Origin: Gaiellasilicea sp963745775
Lineage (GTDB): Bacteria > Actinomycetota > Thermoleophilia > Gaiellales > Gaiellaceae
DNA length: 64,000 nucleotides
Assembly: GCA_963745775.1 (NCBI GenBank)
Contig: CAVUYY010000012.1
Coordinates: forward strand, 186,001-250,000
Direction: 5' to 3'
In this document: one piece after another, positions 1 to 8,122 of the stretch
How positions within the stretch are numbered: the stretch's first letter is position 1
Layout: every line of letters begins with the position of its first letter
Notes under the pieces: generated by a model
Told to the model about the DNA's origin: nothing
Database searches by the model: none
Seen by the model: the letters and a program-made list of their open reading frames with translations, nothing else
Translations under genes and position numbers: made by a program

Positions 1-296
1 AGCGCTCGCTCGAGCAGCGCCGTGCCGATCCCGCGTCGCCTGTGCGACTCCAGGACCGCGGCGCCGAGGTACCCGCTTCTCGCCGTCGTCTCGTAGTCGA
101 CGCCCGCCGTGCCCCAGCCGACGAGCGTCTCGCCGTCCCTCGCCGCCCACCAGTTGCGTCGCGCCTCGGGCGGCGCGTTCAGCAGTCGGTGCCGTGCGCC
201 CGCGACGGTCGAGACGCGCGTCCGGTCGACCGCGTTCAGGAGCGGCACCGCCGCCGCGATGTCGTCGACATCTCCTTCCCGGATCGAGACCGCCAT
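1..296 (-). CDS. GNAT family N-acetyltransferase, partial (N-terminal 98 residues)
   Basis: The gene starts at an ATG (294-296, complement) and runs off the left edge of the window, so only the N-terminal part is present. The visible chain has a WWAARDGETLVGWG strand-turn region near residues 49-62 and ends in RRRGIGTALLERA, the acetyl-CoA pyrophosphate-binding loop (R/QxxGxG/A) typical of GCN5-related acetyltransferases. The substrate cannot be told. It is divergent from the helicase gene that starts 27 bases away. No frameshift is seen in the part present. Confidence 0.75.
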   Translation of the reverse strand, partial: MAVSIREGDVDDIAAAVPLLNAVDRTRVSTVAGARHRLLNAPPEARRNWWAARDGETLVGWGTAGVDYETTARSGYLGAAVLESHRRRGIGTALLERA

Positions 297-309
297 CGTG
301 CGCCGAAGC

Positions 310-329
310 TAGCATCGAACGGATGTCCG
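310..329 (+). promoter_or_regulatory. -10 box and near-match LexA box at the pcrA start
   Basis: TAGCAT at 310-315 lies 7 bases before the pcrA ATG (323), matching the TANNNT box position seen before many starts in this window and suggesting a leaderless or nearly leaderless mRNA. The overlapping bases 316-329 read CGAAC-GGAT-GTCCG, one mismatch from the CGAAC-N4-GTTCG LexA box of Gram-positive bacteria. DNA-damage control of this helicase is plausible but unproven. Confidence 0.4.
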
Positions 330-2487
330 TCGCGTCGCCCGACACCTACCTCGCGAACCTGAATCCCGCCCAGCGCGAGGCCGTTCTCCACACCGAGGGG
401 CCGTTGCTCGTGATCGCCGGCGCGGGCTCGGGCAAGACGCGCGTGCTCACCCACAGGGTCGCGCACCTGATCTCGGCGCTCGGCGTCAAGCCGAACGAGA
501 TCCTCGCGATCACCTTCACGAACAAGGCGGCGGGGGAGATGCGCGAGCGGCTGGGCACGATGCTCGGCCCGGTCGCCCGCGCGATCTGGATCCTCACCTT
601 CCACTCCGCCTGCGGCCGCATCCTCCGCGCCGAGGCCGAGCGGCTCGGCTACCGCTCGAACTTCACGATCTACGACTCCGCGGACCAGTTCGCCTCGTCA
701 AGCAGTGCCTGGAGGAGCTCGACAAGGATCCGAAGCGCTTCGTCCCGCGTGGAATCCACGTCCAGATCTCGAACGCGAAGAACCTCCTCCTGACGCCGGC
801 GCTCTACGCCGAGCGGGTCGCCTCGTTCTACGACCAGACGGTCGCGGAGGTCTACGCGCTCTACCAGCGCCGGCTCCACGACTCGAACGCGGTCGACTTC
901 GACGACCTCCTGATGCTGACGGTCGAGGCGCTCGAGCGCTTCCCCGAGGCGCGAGCCCGGTGGCAGAAGGCCTTCCGCTACGTGCTCGTCGACGAGTACC
1001 AGGACACGAACCACGCCCAGTACCGCTTCCTCCAGATCCTCGGCGAGCACCACCACAACGTCTGCGCCGTCGGCGATCCGGACCAGAGCATCTACGCCTT
1101 TCGCGGAGCCGACATCCGCAACATCCTCGAGTTCGAGCGCGACTTCCCCGAGACGAAGACGATCGCGCTCGAGCAGAACTACCGCTCCACGAACGCGATC
1201 CTCGAGTCGGCGAACGCCGTCATCGCCAACAACAGCGAGCGGAAGGAGAAGCGGCTCTGGTCGGAGCTCGGCGACGGCGATCCGGTGCGCGTCGTCGAGG
1301 TCGAGGACGAGAACGCCGAGGCGCGCTACGTCGCCTCGCAGATCGCGGCGCTCGTCGAGGAGGGCTACTCCGGCAGCGAGATCGCGATCTTCTACCGGAT
1401 GAACGCGCAGTCGCGGCAGATCGAGCAGACGCTGCGGCTCTCGCAGATCGACTACCAGGTGATCGGCGGCCCGCGCTTCTACGAGCGCGCCGAGGTGAAG
1501 GACGCGATCGCCTACCTCCAGGTGCTCGACAACCCGACCGACGCCATCTCGCTGCTCCGGATCGCGAACCGGCCGCGCCGCGCGATCGGCGACACGACGC
1601 TCTCGCGGCTCGTCTCCTACGCCGAGGCGCACGGGATCTCGCTCCACGACGCGCTCGGACATCCCGAGGAGGCCGGGCTCGCGAAGCCGGCCGTGAAGGC
1701 GGTAACCGGCCTGAAGAACCTGCTCGACTCGCTGCGCGCCGCGGCCGCCGAGCTCGAGGTGCCGGAGCTGATCCAGGAGGTGCTCGACCGCACCGGCACG
1801 ATCGAGGCCTACGAGGCCGAGCGGACGATCGAGGCGCGCGGGCGGATCGAGAACCTGGAGGCGTTCGTCGACGGCGCCCGCGAGTACCAGCAGCAGGCCG
1901 AAGAGCCCACGCTCGGCAGTTACCTGCAGGAGATCTCGCTCTTCTCCGCGCAGGACGACCTCGACGGGGTCGAGGTCTCGAACGTGACGCTGATGACGAT
2001 CCACAACGCCAAGGGGCTCGAGTTCCGCGCCGTCTTCATCGTCGGCGTCGAGGAGGAGATCTTCCCGAGCTCGCGCTCGATCGAGGAGCAGGGGATCGAG
2101 GAGGAGCGGCGCCTCTTCTACGTGGGCCTGACGCGAGCGGAGGAGCGGCTCGTGCTCACGCACGCCTCGTCGCGCCTGCTCTGGGGACGGACGACGCACA
2201 ACCTCCCCTCGCGCTTCCTCGACGAGCTGCCCGAGCGGCAGGTCGAGCGCGAGCGCCTGCGAGCGGCGTCGTGGCGGAACTACGGCACGCCGGCGCAGAC
2301 GCGCGACCTCCAGCCCAAGACCGAGCATCCGGCGCTCTCGACCGGCGACTCGGTCCGCCACGGAACGCTCGGCGAAGGCGTCGTCACGCGAATCGAGGCC
2401 GGTGGCCTCGTCACGGTGCGGTTCGCCGGCGACGGAAGCGAGCGGAAGCTGATGCTCGACTACGCGCCGTTGGAGAAGATCGCCTGA
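323..2487 (+). CDS. pcrA: ATP-dependent DNA helicase PcrA/UvrD (one frameshift)
   Basis: This is a superfamily 1A 3'-5' DNA helicase for nucleotide excision repair, mismatch repair and removal of recombinase filaments. Walker A AGAGSGKT lies near residues 32-39, followed by the TFTNKAAGEMRER motif Ia, the VDEYQDTN Walker B, QNYRS motif IV, and a C-terminal GDSVRHGTLGEGVV segment, the small RNA-polymerase/DNA-binding tail of PcrA. Corrected length is about 721 residues, normal for the family. The frame breaks near 688-691: the chain runs to YDSADQ and resumes as RLVKQCLEELD, which a single missing base explains. Every motif is intact on both sides, so a sequence error is more likely than a dead gene. 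The ATG at 323 gives the usual LNPAQREAV opening. Confidence 0.92.
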
Positions 2488-2489
2488 CG

Positions 2490-3696
2490 ATGGACGTCCG
2501 TCAGGTCACCTCGGTCGAAGAGCTTCGGGATGCGATCGGCGCGATCGGCCACTATTTCGGCGGCTGGCCGACCCTCGAGCAGGCCGAGCGCTTCGGCACG
2601 AATCTGCCGCTCGAGCGGATGCACGCCACGTTCGACGGCGAGAAGATCGTCGGCGGCGCCGGCGCCTTCCCGTTCGAGCTGACGATCCCCGGCGGGCAGC
2701 TTCGCTGCGGCGGGGTCACGGTCGTCGGCGTCCTGCCCACGCATCGAAGGCGCGGGGTGCTGACGAGCATGATGCGCACCCAGCTCGAGGACATCCGCGA
2801 CCGCGGCGAGCCGCTCGCCGCGCTGTGGGCCTCGGAGGAAGCGATCTACCGCCGCTACGGCTACGGGATGGCGGCGCTCGGCACCGAGCTGACGCTCGCC
2901 CGCGGCTATCAGACGCTGCGACCGCCGGCGAACACCGACGTCACCGTCCGTCTCGTCTCGCTCGAGGAGGCGAAGGAGCTCGTGCCGCCGATCTACGAGC
3001 GCACGAGGCTGCGGACGCCGGGGATGTATGCACGCTCGTCCGACTGGTGGGAGACGCGGATCCTCGACGACCCGCCCGACCGGCGGGAGGACGGCGCCGC
3101 CAAGAACGTCGCGATCGCCGAGCTCGCCGGCGTGCCCGTCGCCTACGCGCTCTACCGCGTCGTCTCGAAGTGGGAGGGGGCGGCGAACGTCGGCCACGTG
3201 CGGATCCTCGAGGCGATGGGCGACGACGGGCCCGAGCTCGAGCTCTGGCGCTTCCTGCTCGGGCTCGACTGGGTCGGCACGTTCCGGGCGAACCATCTCC
3301 CGATCGACCATCCGCTCCTGCACGCGCTCGTCTATCCGCGCCGGGCTCTGCTGCGGGTGTACGACACGCTCTTCGTCCGGCTCGTCGACGTCGGCACGGC
3401 GCTCGCCGCGCGCTCCTACGCGAGACGAGGAGCCGCTCGTGCTCGAGCTGGAGGACGCGTTTCTGCCGGAGAACAGCGGGCGCTGGCGGATCGCGGACGG
3501 CGGCGCCGAGCGGACGGACGACGAGGCCGATCTGGCGCTCGACGTCACGGAGGCCGCCTCGCTCTACCTCGGCGGCTTCGGCGCGTCCGAGCTCGTGCGT
3601 GCCGGGCTCGTGCGCGAGCTGCGCGAGGGTGCGGCGGCGCGCGCCGACCGGCTCTTCGCCACGGGTCGCAAGCCGTGGTGCCCGGAAATCTTCTAG
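2490..3696 (+). CDS. Eis-like GNAT acetyltransferase with SCP2-like C-terminal domain (one frameshift)
   Basis: The protein of about 402 residues has the layout of the Eis/enhanced-intracellular-survival family: an N-terminal GNAT domain with VVGVLPTHRRRGVLTSMM (acetyl-CoA loop, residues about 80-97), a second degenerate GNAT domain, and a C-terminal sterol-carrier-like domain. Eis proteins acetylate amines at several positions of aminoglycosides or on peptides; the substrate here is unknown. The frame shifts by +1 near 3421: the chain goes from AARSYA to DEEPLVLELEDAF with one surplus base. It starts 3 bases after the pcrA stop and its stop abuts the TTG of the next gene, so the three genes probably form an operon. 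Confidence 0.82.
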
Positions 3697-4269
3697 TTGG
3701 GCCTCGACACAGCCCTCGGCAGCCTGCTCGCGGCCTTCGGGCTCTCGGGCGCGGCGGGCCTGAACGCGTGGTTGCCGCTCTTCGCGAGCGCTCTGCTCGA
3801 CCGGCTCGGCGTGGTCGAGCTCGCGGCTCCGTTCGACGAGCTCACCTCGACGCTTGCGATCGTCGTCCTCGGCGCGCTCACGGCCGCAGACTTCGTCGGC
3901 GACAAGATCCCCGTCGTCGACCATCTCCTGCACGTCGCCGGGACGATCGTCGCGCCGGCCTCGGGCGCGATCCTCTTCGTCGGCCAGACGGGAATCGAGA
4001 CCGACCTCTCGACGCTCGCGGCGGTTCTCCTCGGTGGCGCCACGGCAGGCTCGATTCACGCCGGCCGCGCGGCCGTCCGCCCGGTCTCGACCGCAACGAC
4101 GGGCGGCGTCGGCAATCCGGTGCTCTCGCTGGGCGAAGACGCGGGCTCGCTCCTGCTCGTCGTGACCGCGTTCGTCCTGCCCCTGATCGCGCTGATCCTG
4201 GTCCTCGTGCTCCTCGTCGGGCTCCTGACGGCGTGGCGGCGATTTCGCCGGGTCGCCCGCGCGGACTGA
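3697..4269 (+). CDS. DUF4126 family membrane protein
   Basis: The 190-residue membrane protein belongs to the DUF4126 type: a GLSGAAGLNAWLPLF opening (residues about 15-29), a DFVGDKIPVVDHLLH segment (63-77), and hydrophobic stretches to the end, closing with a long leucine/valine-rich helix (about 150-178) and a basic tail RRFRRVARAD. No biochemical function is established for the family. The start is TTG at 3697, directly after the upstream stop. An earlier ATG is not available in frame, and TTG gives the conserved N-terminus. Confidence 0.8.
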   Translation: MGLDTALGSLLAAFGLSGAAGLNAWLPLFASALLDRLGVVELAAPFDELTSTLAIVVLGALTAADFVGDKIPVVDHLLHVAGTIVAPASGAILFVGQTGIETDLSTLAAVLLGGATAGSIHAGRAAVRPVSTATTGGVGNPVLSLGEDAGSLLLVVTAFVLPLIALILVLVLLVGLLTAWRRFRRVARAD

Positions 4270-4320
4270 CTCCGATCACGATCGCATCCGGCACGAGCCG
4301 GACCGTTAGCGCCGCCCTGC

Positions 4321-4326
4321 TACCCT
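4321..4326 (+). promoter_or_regulatory. -10 box (TACCCT) for the M23 peptidase gene
   Basis: TACCCT stands 9 bases before the ATG at 4336, and the 66-base gap after the DUF4126 gene has no ribosome-binding site near that ATG. This fits the near-leaderless promoter pattern repeated through the window. Confidence 0.45.
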
Positions 4327-4335
4327 GCCGCGCCG

Positions 4336-4836
4336 ATGCGGCCCTTCTGCGCCCTCGGCGCGCTGCTCGTCATGTTCGTCTTCGCTCCATCCGCCACCGC
4401 CGTTCCCGACGGGCCGGTGGACGTCTACCTCGAGCACCTCGAGGCATTGGCCGGCGCGCCGATCTCGCTTGCCTGGCCGGCACAAGGAACGGTCACCGAC
4501 GGATTCGGCCCCCGCTGGGGCCGGATGCACCTCGGGATCGACGTCGGCATCCTCACCTCTCCCGCCGTGCGCGCCGCCGCGCCGGGCACGGTGACCGCCG
4601 CGGGCTACCTCGGCGGCTACGAGGGCTACGGCAACGTCGTCATGGTCGACGTCGGGCGCGGCTACACGATGCTCTACGCCCACCTCGCCGCGACAGCGGT
4701 GCGCCCGGGCGACTGGCTCGAGCGCGGCGAGCTGCTCGGCAGCGCAGGCTGTACCGGCTCGTGCACGGGCACCCATCTCCACTTCGAGCTCCGCCGCGCG
4801 GGCGTCCCGGTCGATCCATCCCCGTTCCTCGGCTAA
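4336..4836 (+). CDS. Secreted M23 family metallopeptidase
   Basis: The 166-residue protein has a signal peptide (MRPFCALGALLVMFVFAPSA, residues 1-20) and one LytM/M23 domain. Zinc ligands are visible as HLGID (HxxxD) near residue 72 and HLHFE (HxH) near 150. M23 enzymes cut peptidoglycan cross-bridges or stem peptides in the envelope; some are inactive activators, but the ligands are all here. The domain includes GTVTDGFGPRWGRMHLGID and a GTHLHFELR ending typical of the active class. The stop codon overlaps the -10 box of the tRNA gene downstream. Confidence 0.88.
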   Translation: MRPFCALGALLVMFVFAPSATAVPDGPVDVYLEHLEALAGAPISLAWPAQGTVTDGFGPRWGRMHLGIDVGILTSPAVRAAAPGTVTAAGYLGGYEGYGNVVMVDVGRGYTMLYAHLAATAVRPGDWLERGELLGSAGCTGSCTGTHLHFELRRAGVPVDPSPFLG

Positions 4837-4839
4837 GAT
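4834..4839 (+). promoter_or_regulatory. -10 box (TAAGAT) of the tRNA-Val gene
   Basis: TAAGAT ends 10 bases before the tRNA 5' end at 4850 and overlaps the stop codon of the M23 gene. Confidence 0.4.
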
Positions 4840-4849
4840 CCCCGCGCAA

Positions 4850-4922
4850 GGGCGGTTAGCTCAGTTGGGAGAGCACCAGCTCGACAAGCTGGGGGTCACT
4901 GGTTCGAGCCCAGTACCGCCCA
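4850..4922 (+). tRNA. tRNA-Val (anticodon GAC)
   Basis: The 73 bases fold as a complete cloverleaf: acceptor GGGCGGT/ACCGCCC, D arm GCTC-AGTTGGGA-GAGC, anticodon stem CCAGC/GCTGG with loop TCGACAA, five-base variable loop GGGTC, T arm ACTGG-TTCGAGC-CCAGT and discriminator A. CCA is not encoded. Positions 34-36 read GAC, which decodes GUC/GUU valine codons. Position 33 reads C instead of the nearly universal U; the same base is seen in the two partial copies at 11 and 14 kb, so it is not a local read error. The 3' half is the attachment site of the downstream elements. Confidence 0.92.
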
Positions 4923-4923
4923 T
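4875..4923 (+). repeat. Attachment-site repeat, copy 1 (tRNA 3' half)
   Basis: These 49 bases, from the anticodon stem to one base past the discriminator, are identical to 14038-14086 and almost identical to 11001-11043. Sequence on both outer sides differs, as expected for att core sites. Confidence 0.85.
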
Positions 4924-4926
4924 AGC

Positions 4927-4957
4927 AGGAAAGCCCCGCTCAGGCGGGGTTTTCCTT
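4927..4957 (+). terminator. Intrinsic terminator after tRNA-Val
   Basis: An AGGAAAGCCCCGC arm pairs with GCGGGGTTTTCCT across the loop TCAG, with T-rich sequence in and after the 3' arm. It directly follows the tRNA. Confidence 0.8.
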
Positions 4958-4995
4958 TGATCCGGATCACCGTCGCGGGTACAGCGTGCGAGCCA

Positions 4996-5015
4996 ATGGC
5001 TGCATAATGGCTGCA
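4996..5015 (+). repeat. Element 1 left tandem repeat pair (possible integrase arm sites)
   Basis: ATGGCTGCA occurs at 4996-5004 and 5007-5015, 11 bases start to start (one helical turn), 73 bases inside the attachment repeat. The same nonamer pair recurs at the other end of element 1. Confidence 0.5.
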
Positions 5016-5076
5016 CCGCAGCACGGCAGTCCTGACTGCCAACCGGACAAAAGCCGCGCGCTTTAGGCTCATCGGG

Positions 5077-5317
5077 ATGATGCTCGCCGGCCTCCCCGTC
5101 CCCGCCGATGGCGTCCACGAGCTCGCCGACCTCGTCCGAGTCGCCGGGGCCGTCGACCTGGCCGACCGGCTCGAACAGTGCGCTCGAGAACGAGGTGAAG
5201 CTGCTGGCGCTCTCGCTTGACGAGCGGGCGCTGATGCTCTCGGCGCTCGAGGATCCGCCGAAGGGGCTGGCCGAGCTGCGCGCCGTCCTGCTCAGCGACC
5301 ACCAGTGGCGGGTCTAA
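5077..5317 (+). CDS. Small conserved hypothetical protein (one frameshift)
   Basis: Joining two frames gives a protein of about 79 residues that opens MMLAGLPVPADGVHELADLV, continues LADRLEQ and, after one surplus base near 5182, ALENEVKLLALSLDERALML and ends LLSDHQWRV. It is a compact helical protein that I recognise as a common small actinobacterial family without assigned function. A TAGGCT box (5064-5069) sits 7 bases before the first ATG, which supports this start. It is the first gene inside element 1. Confidence 0.6.
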
Positions 5318-5475
5318 CGGCTCAGGCGGTTGGTTCAACCGTCACGTTCCGCAATAGGGTTTCGCGGTACTCTGTTCTTTCCGGCGAGCCCTTACGGACT
5401 GATGCTCTCCCGACGGTTGTTTCGCGAGACCTCCCCGGTGGCCTAGCCGCAGCCGCTTGCGGTCGAGAGGTGCGA

Positions 5476-5853
5476 ATGGACAACCGGGAGCGAACGCATG
5501 ACGATCACGCGTCGGCCGGCGGGCACGCGGCAGCAGCCGATGCTCGCGAGACGGATGCCGACGCGCGCGACGCGGCTGCGGACGAACAGGCCGCGAATGC
5601 GGATGTGAGCAGGCTTTTGGCGGATGCGCGTGGCGCTGAAGCCGATCTGCGCGTGGTGGCAGCCGATGCCCGCATCGCCGCGGCGGAAGCCCGAAAAGCG
5701 GAGGCCGAAGCGCGGGAGTCGTCCGCCGATGCACGAAGAGCCGCTGCCGACGTCCGCCAGCTCCTCGCTGATGCCGCTGGTCTAGCTCGCCGCATCGAGG
5801 AACTGATGTGCGCCGCGGACGAGCGCACCCTAGACGCTGGACTTCGAACGTAG
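5476..5853 (+). CDS. Ala/Asp-rich heptad-repeat (coiled-coil) protein
   Basis: The 125-residue protein is almost wholly a seven-residue repeat of the form xxxADAR (for example ETDADAR, GAEADLR, VVAADAR, ESSADAR), about twelve units from residue 17 to 100, with a short acidic/basic N-terminus and a less regular C-terminus. Such charged heptads form long coiled coils; in actinobacteria similar runs occur next to or fused with sensor domains. The ATG at 5476 follows a GAGAGG ribosome-binding site. The open frame extends further upstream, but that part has a different composition and is not included. It lies 36 bases before the PAS gene and may act with it. Confidence 0.6.
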   Translation: MDNRERTHDDHASAGGHAAAADARETDADARDAAADEQAANADVSRLLADARGAEADLRVVAADARIAAAEARKAEAEARESSADARRAAADVRQLLADAAGLARRIEELMCAADERTLDAGLRT

Positions 5854-5889
5854 CGGTGTCGGCCCTTACTTACGTCGTCGTATGAGCCA

Positions 5890-6297
5890 TTGACGAAGGG
5901 AAGCGATAACGGGGCGAGAGTCGAGACCGTCAGGAACCTCGCGCAGCCGCAGATCCAGCAGTTCCTCATGTACGAAGCGCTGGACGAAGGGCCGAGCCTG
6001 ATTTTTGTCGCGGACGAGAAGATGAGGTACGTCGCTGTCAATCAGACGGCCTGCCGGATCCTCCGTTACACACGGGAGGAGCTCCTCGCCCTGGCAGTAC
6101 CCGACGTCGCAGTGGCACCCGAGGCCCCTCGGATCTACGACGACATGATTCTGGCCCGCGGCCATCGTGGGGTGACGATGATCCGAGCCAAGGACGGCCA
6201 ACTGCTCTCCCTGCGCTACACCGCAGCCGAAGTTCGGGTCAGCGGCTTGCCCTACTGGGTATCGATCGGCCACATCGAGGACGAAGCGGACAACTAG
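5890..6297 (+). CDS. Single PAS domain protein
   Basis: The 135-residue protein carries one PAS domain from about residue 33 to 130: GPSLIFVADEKMRYVAVNQT, the RILRYTREELL helix, and the final strand pair with GLPYWVSIGHI. It has no kinase, GGDEF or DNA-binding output, so it is a stand-alone sensor or partner-binding module, ligand unknown. The start is taken as TTG at 5890; an internal ATG at 5968 would still keep the PAS core. A small hairpin with an AACC loop (6394-6409) follows the gene. Confidence 0.7.
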   Translation: MTKGSDNGARVETVRNLAQPQIQQFLMYEALDEGPSLIFVADEKMRYVAVNQTACRILRYTREELLALAVPDVAVAPEAPRIYDDMILARGHRGVTMIRAKDGQLLSLRYTAAEVRVSGLPYWVSIGHIEDEADN

Positions 6298-6526
6298 CCC
6301 ACGAGATCGCCGAGGCGGGCGAATCGGGTCGGAACTCCCGGTACTCACAGAAACCGCAGAAGACCAGGAGCTCGCCAACGCCGTCGGATCGGTAACGCCA
6401 ACCGGCGTTTCATCGCCGCTATGGGCCCGGCTAAAACAGAATATGAGGACTACACTGAGACTCTACGAAGCTTCGGACTCCCTGACCTCCGGCCATGTGG
6501 GTACGGAGCGACTGGAGACACGCCGA

Positions 6527-6844
6527 ATGCCTTTCGTTCCCTACGTTCCTCCTCCCGACACGCTATGCGAGCCGGAGCCGGGGACACTGCGCATCACGCT
6601 CAGCAACTCCGCTCAGGGCCGACACCTCCACGGCACGCTCCGCGGCCACTGCGAGGCTGACCTCGTAATGGGGAGCGATGGCACGGCCGTCGTTGTCGCG
6701 GTAAACGAGGCCGGGAGCCGAGGCGTGCTCCGCCGTGTGGATGCATGGCTGAGCGACTTCGGTGTCGCCTCCGCCGCGCTTGAGCTGAACGGCCGGAAGT
6801 ACGAGATGACGAAGTCGTTAGAGCGGCCCCCAGGGCTAACCTGA
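6527..6844 (+). CDS. Hypothetical protein
   Basis: A 105-residue protein I do not recognise. The ATG at 6527 follows GGAGAC at 6514-6519; the frame is open back to 6443, but without a comparable ribosome-binding site. The chain opens with proline-rich MPFVPYVPPPDTL, then appears to be beta-strand rich (TLRITLSNSAQGRHLHGTL, then GTAVVVAVNEAG and a C-terminal amphipathic helix). It has no signal peptide or membrane segment. The 229 bases before it hold only the weak hairpin after the PAS gene. Confidence 0.5.
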   Translation: MPFVPYVPPPDTLCEPEPGTLRITLSNSAQGRHLHGTLRGHCEADLVMGSDGTAVVVAVNEAGSRGVLRRVDAWLSDFGVASAALELNGRKYEMTKSLERPPGLT

Positions 6845-6964
6845 ACCGATTAGAGGGCGTCCTCCAGGGGTCGAAGCACGCTGGCCCATGGCTGCTCGGA
6901 GTCGTAGCCGTTCGTCGTCCTTGAGTCAGCGGCCGCTGACCGGAACGATGGGTACTCTCGGAGG

Positions 6965-7111
6965 ATGAGCAACCTCGAGCGACGGCACGAAGGCGCGATC
7001 ACCTTCACCGGCAAGGGGACGCTGCTCCTTGCCGCGCCGGCCACCGGATCGATCACGTTCACCGGCACCGGCAAGCTTGTCGTTGACGGCACCGCCACGC
7101 GCCCCGCCTGA
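6965..7111 (+). CDS. Short beta-repeat protein (48 residues)
   Basis: The 48-residue reading frame contains two near-repeats, AITFTGKGTLLL and SITFTGTGKLVVDG, which look like consecutive beta-hairpins. Its TGA overlaps the ATG of the next frame (TGATG), and that protein carries a third related unit, SVRFTARGTMTVDG. The overlap and the shared motif support both as real genes. No function is known. It lies in the middle of element 1, and a related unit (LTGRGTLTAKGSVTVN) occurs in element 2 at about 11340-11390. Confidence 0.45.
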   Translation: MSNLERRHEGAITFTGKGTLLLAAPATGSITFTGTGKLVVDGTATRPA

Positions 7112-7461
7112 TGGGGATCCTTCTTCTCTTCTCGCCAGCGTCAGGGGCTCTCAACGTCCCGTTCATCGCGAGCGCCACCAGCGTCTACGGGCTCTCGCCC
7201 AACACCGCGACGCCGTCCACGGTAGGCGCTGGACGGGTGGTCTGGGTGGACTCGCTGCCGCGTCGCGAACGCCCACGGACGGTACGCGGGTCGGTGCGCT
7301 TCACGGCCCGCGGGACGATGACCGTGGACGGAAAACGAACGCTCGGCCCTGTCTCCCGTGAGAAGGAACTCGCGCTCATGTTCGCAGCTTGTCCGCATGT
7401 CTTCTTGGCTCCGTCTTCTGCCAGATCGCCCCAGCCAGCGCCCGAATCTCCTCAAGGCTGA
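7111..7461 (+). CDS. Hypothetical protein with a beta-repeat unit
   Basis: A 116-residue frame starts at an ATG overlapping the stop of the preceding gene, which suggests translational coupling. The N-terminus is hydrophobic (MGILLLFSPASGALNVPFIA), and the middle holds GSVRFTARGTMTVDGK, which matches the repeat in the upstream protein. The last 35 residues are proline/serine-rich and could be an artefact of a frame slip. Function unknown. Confidence 0.4.
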   Translation: MGILLLFSPASGALNVPFIASATSVYGLSPNTATPSTVGAGRVVWVDSLPRRERPRTVRGSVRFTARGTMTVDGKRTLGPVSREKELALMFAACPHVFLAPSSARSPQPAPESPQG

Positions 7462-7656
7462 ACGCAGCGCCGCCTGGAGATCACGGATTGCAGCTCGAAG
7501 ACGCCGCGGCCTCTGAACTACTGATCCACGCTACTCAGGCGGTAGCGCCCTGACGTGCGCCAGCGTTCGTGAATGACGCCTGACGCGACCAACTCCTCAC
7601 AGTCGAGAGTTTCTCGGTGGCGCCTCGTCGAGCAGGCATCCGCGCGTCGCCTGGGC

Positions 7657-8019
7657 CTAGCGTTCGTCCATGTGCTGGATGGCGAACGGAGCCGCTGTGG
7701 CGAGAGTGGTTCCGGCGTAATCCTCGATCACTCGAGCAGGTTTCCTTCGGAGGACGATCCCTAGCCGACGGCCGGGCAGGGCCTCGCCCTCATGCTGTGT
7801 CGCGAACGCTCGGCGCGCCCTCAAAGAGGCAAGGAGCTCATTTGGACTAATGACTCCGAACAACACCGGCAAAACGAGGGCCGCGAACGTCCAGGCGCCG
7901 AGCAATGCTCCGACGTAGATGGCGATGGCCGTCACGCCCACTGCAAGCGCGACGCTGATCAGGAAGGCACAGGCGACGAGGAATGCGATTAAGACCACGG
8001 CTGTCCTCAGACCGCGCAT
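7657..8019 (-). CDS. Small membrane protein
   Basis: A 120-residue protein with two predicted transmembrane helices: RTAVVLIAFLVACAFLISVA (residues about 5-24) and an alanine/valine/leucine-rich segment around 30-57, followed by a soluble basic tail. It belongs to no family I recognise. The ATG at 8019 is preceded at 7 bases by a TAGGGT box (complement), which decides this start over the longer open frame. It is divergent from the next membrane protein gene. Confidence 0.55.
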   Translation of the reverse strand: MRGLRTAVVLIAFLVACAFLISVALAVGVTAIAIYVGALLGAWTFAALVLPVLFGVISPNELLASLRARRAFATQHEGEALPGRRLGIVLRRKPARVIEDYAGTTLATAAPFAIQHMDER

Positions 8020-8122
8020 TAGGAGCACCCTAGCCCTTGACGCGCATCGTGTCGAGAGGATGCGCCTTGCCTCCAGCGAGCGGTCGGCCGCTATCGAACA
8101 CGGCGTGGGCCACTGTTCAGGA

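Noticed and set aside
670..2361. 563-residue open frame antisense to pcrA
   Set aside because: A shadow of a high-GC gene: arginine/leucine/aspartate-rich, no domain, and fully opposite a helicase with all motifs.
705..4859. 1384-residue open frame on the plus strand
   Set aside because: It joins the wrong frame of pcrA with the true frame of the Eis-like gene and then noise; only 2490-3420 is real coding in that frame.
4861..5118. Minus-strand 85-residue frame containing GTGLEPVTPSLSS
   Set aside because: It is the antisense of the tRNA-Val 3' half; the same false motif appears in the frame over the copy at 11 kb.
6421..6660. 79-residue plus-strand frame overlapping the gene at 6527
   Set aside because: It has no ribosome-binding site or -10 box and its composition is that of an out-of-frame reading.
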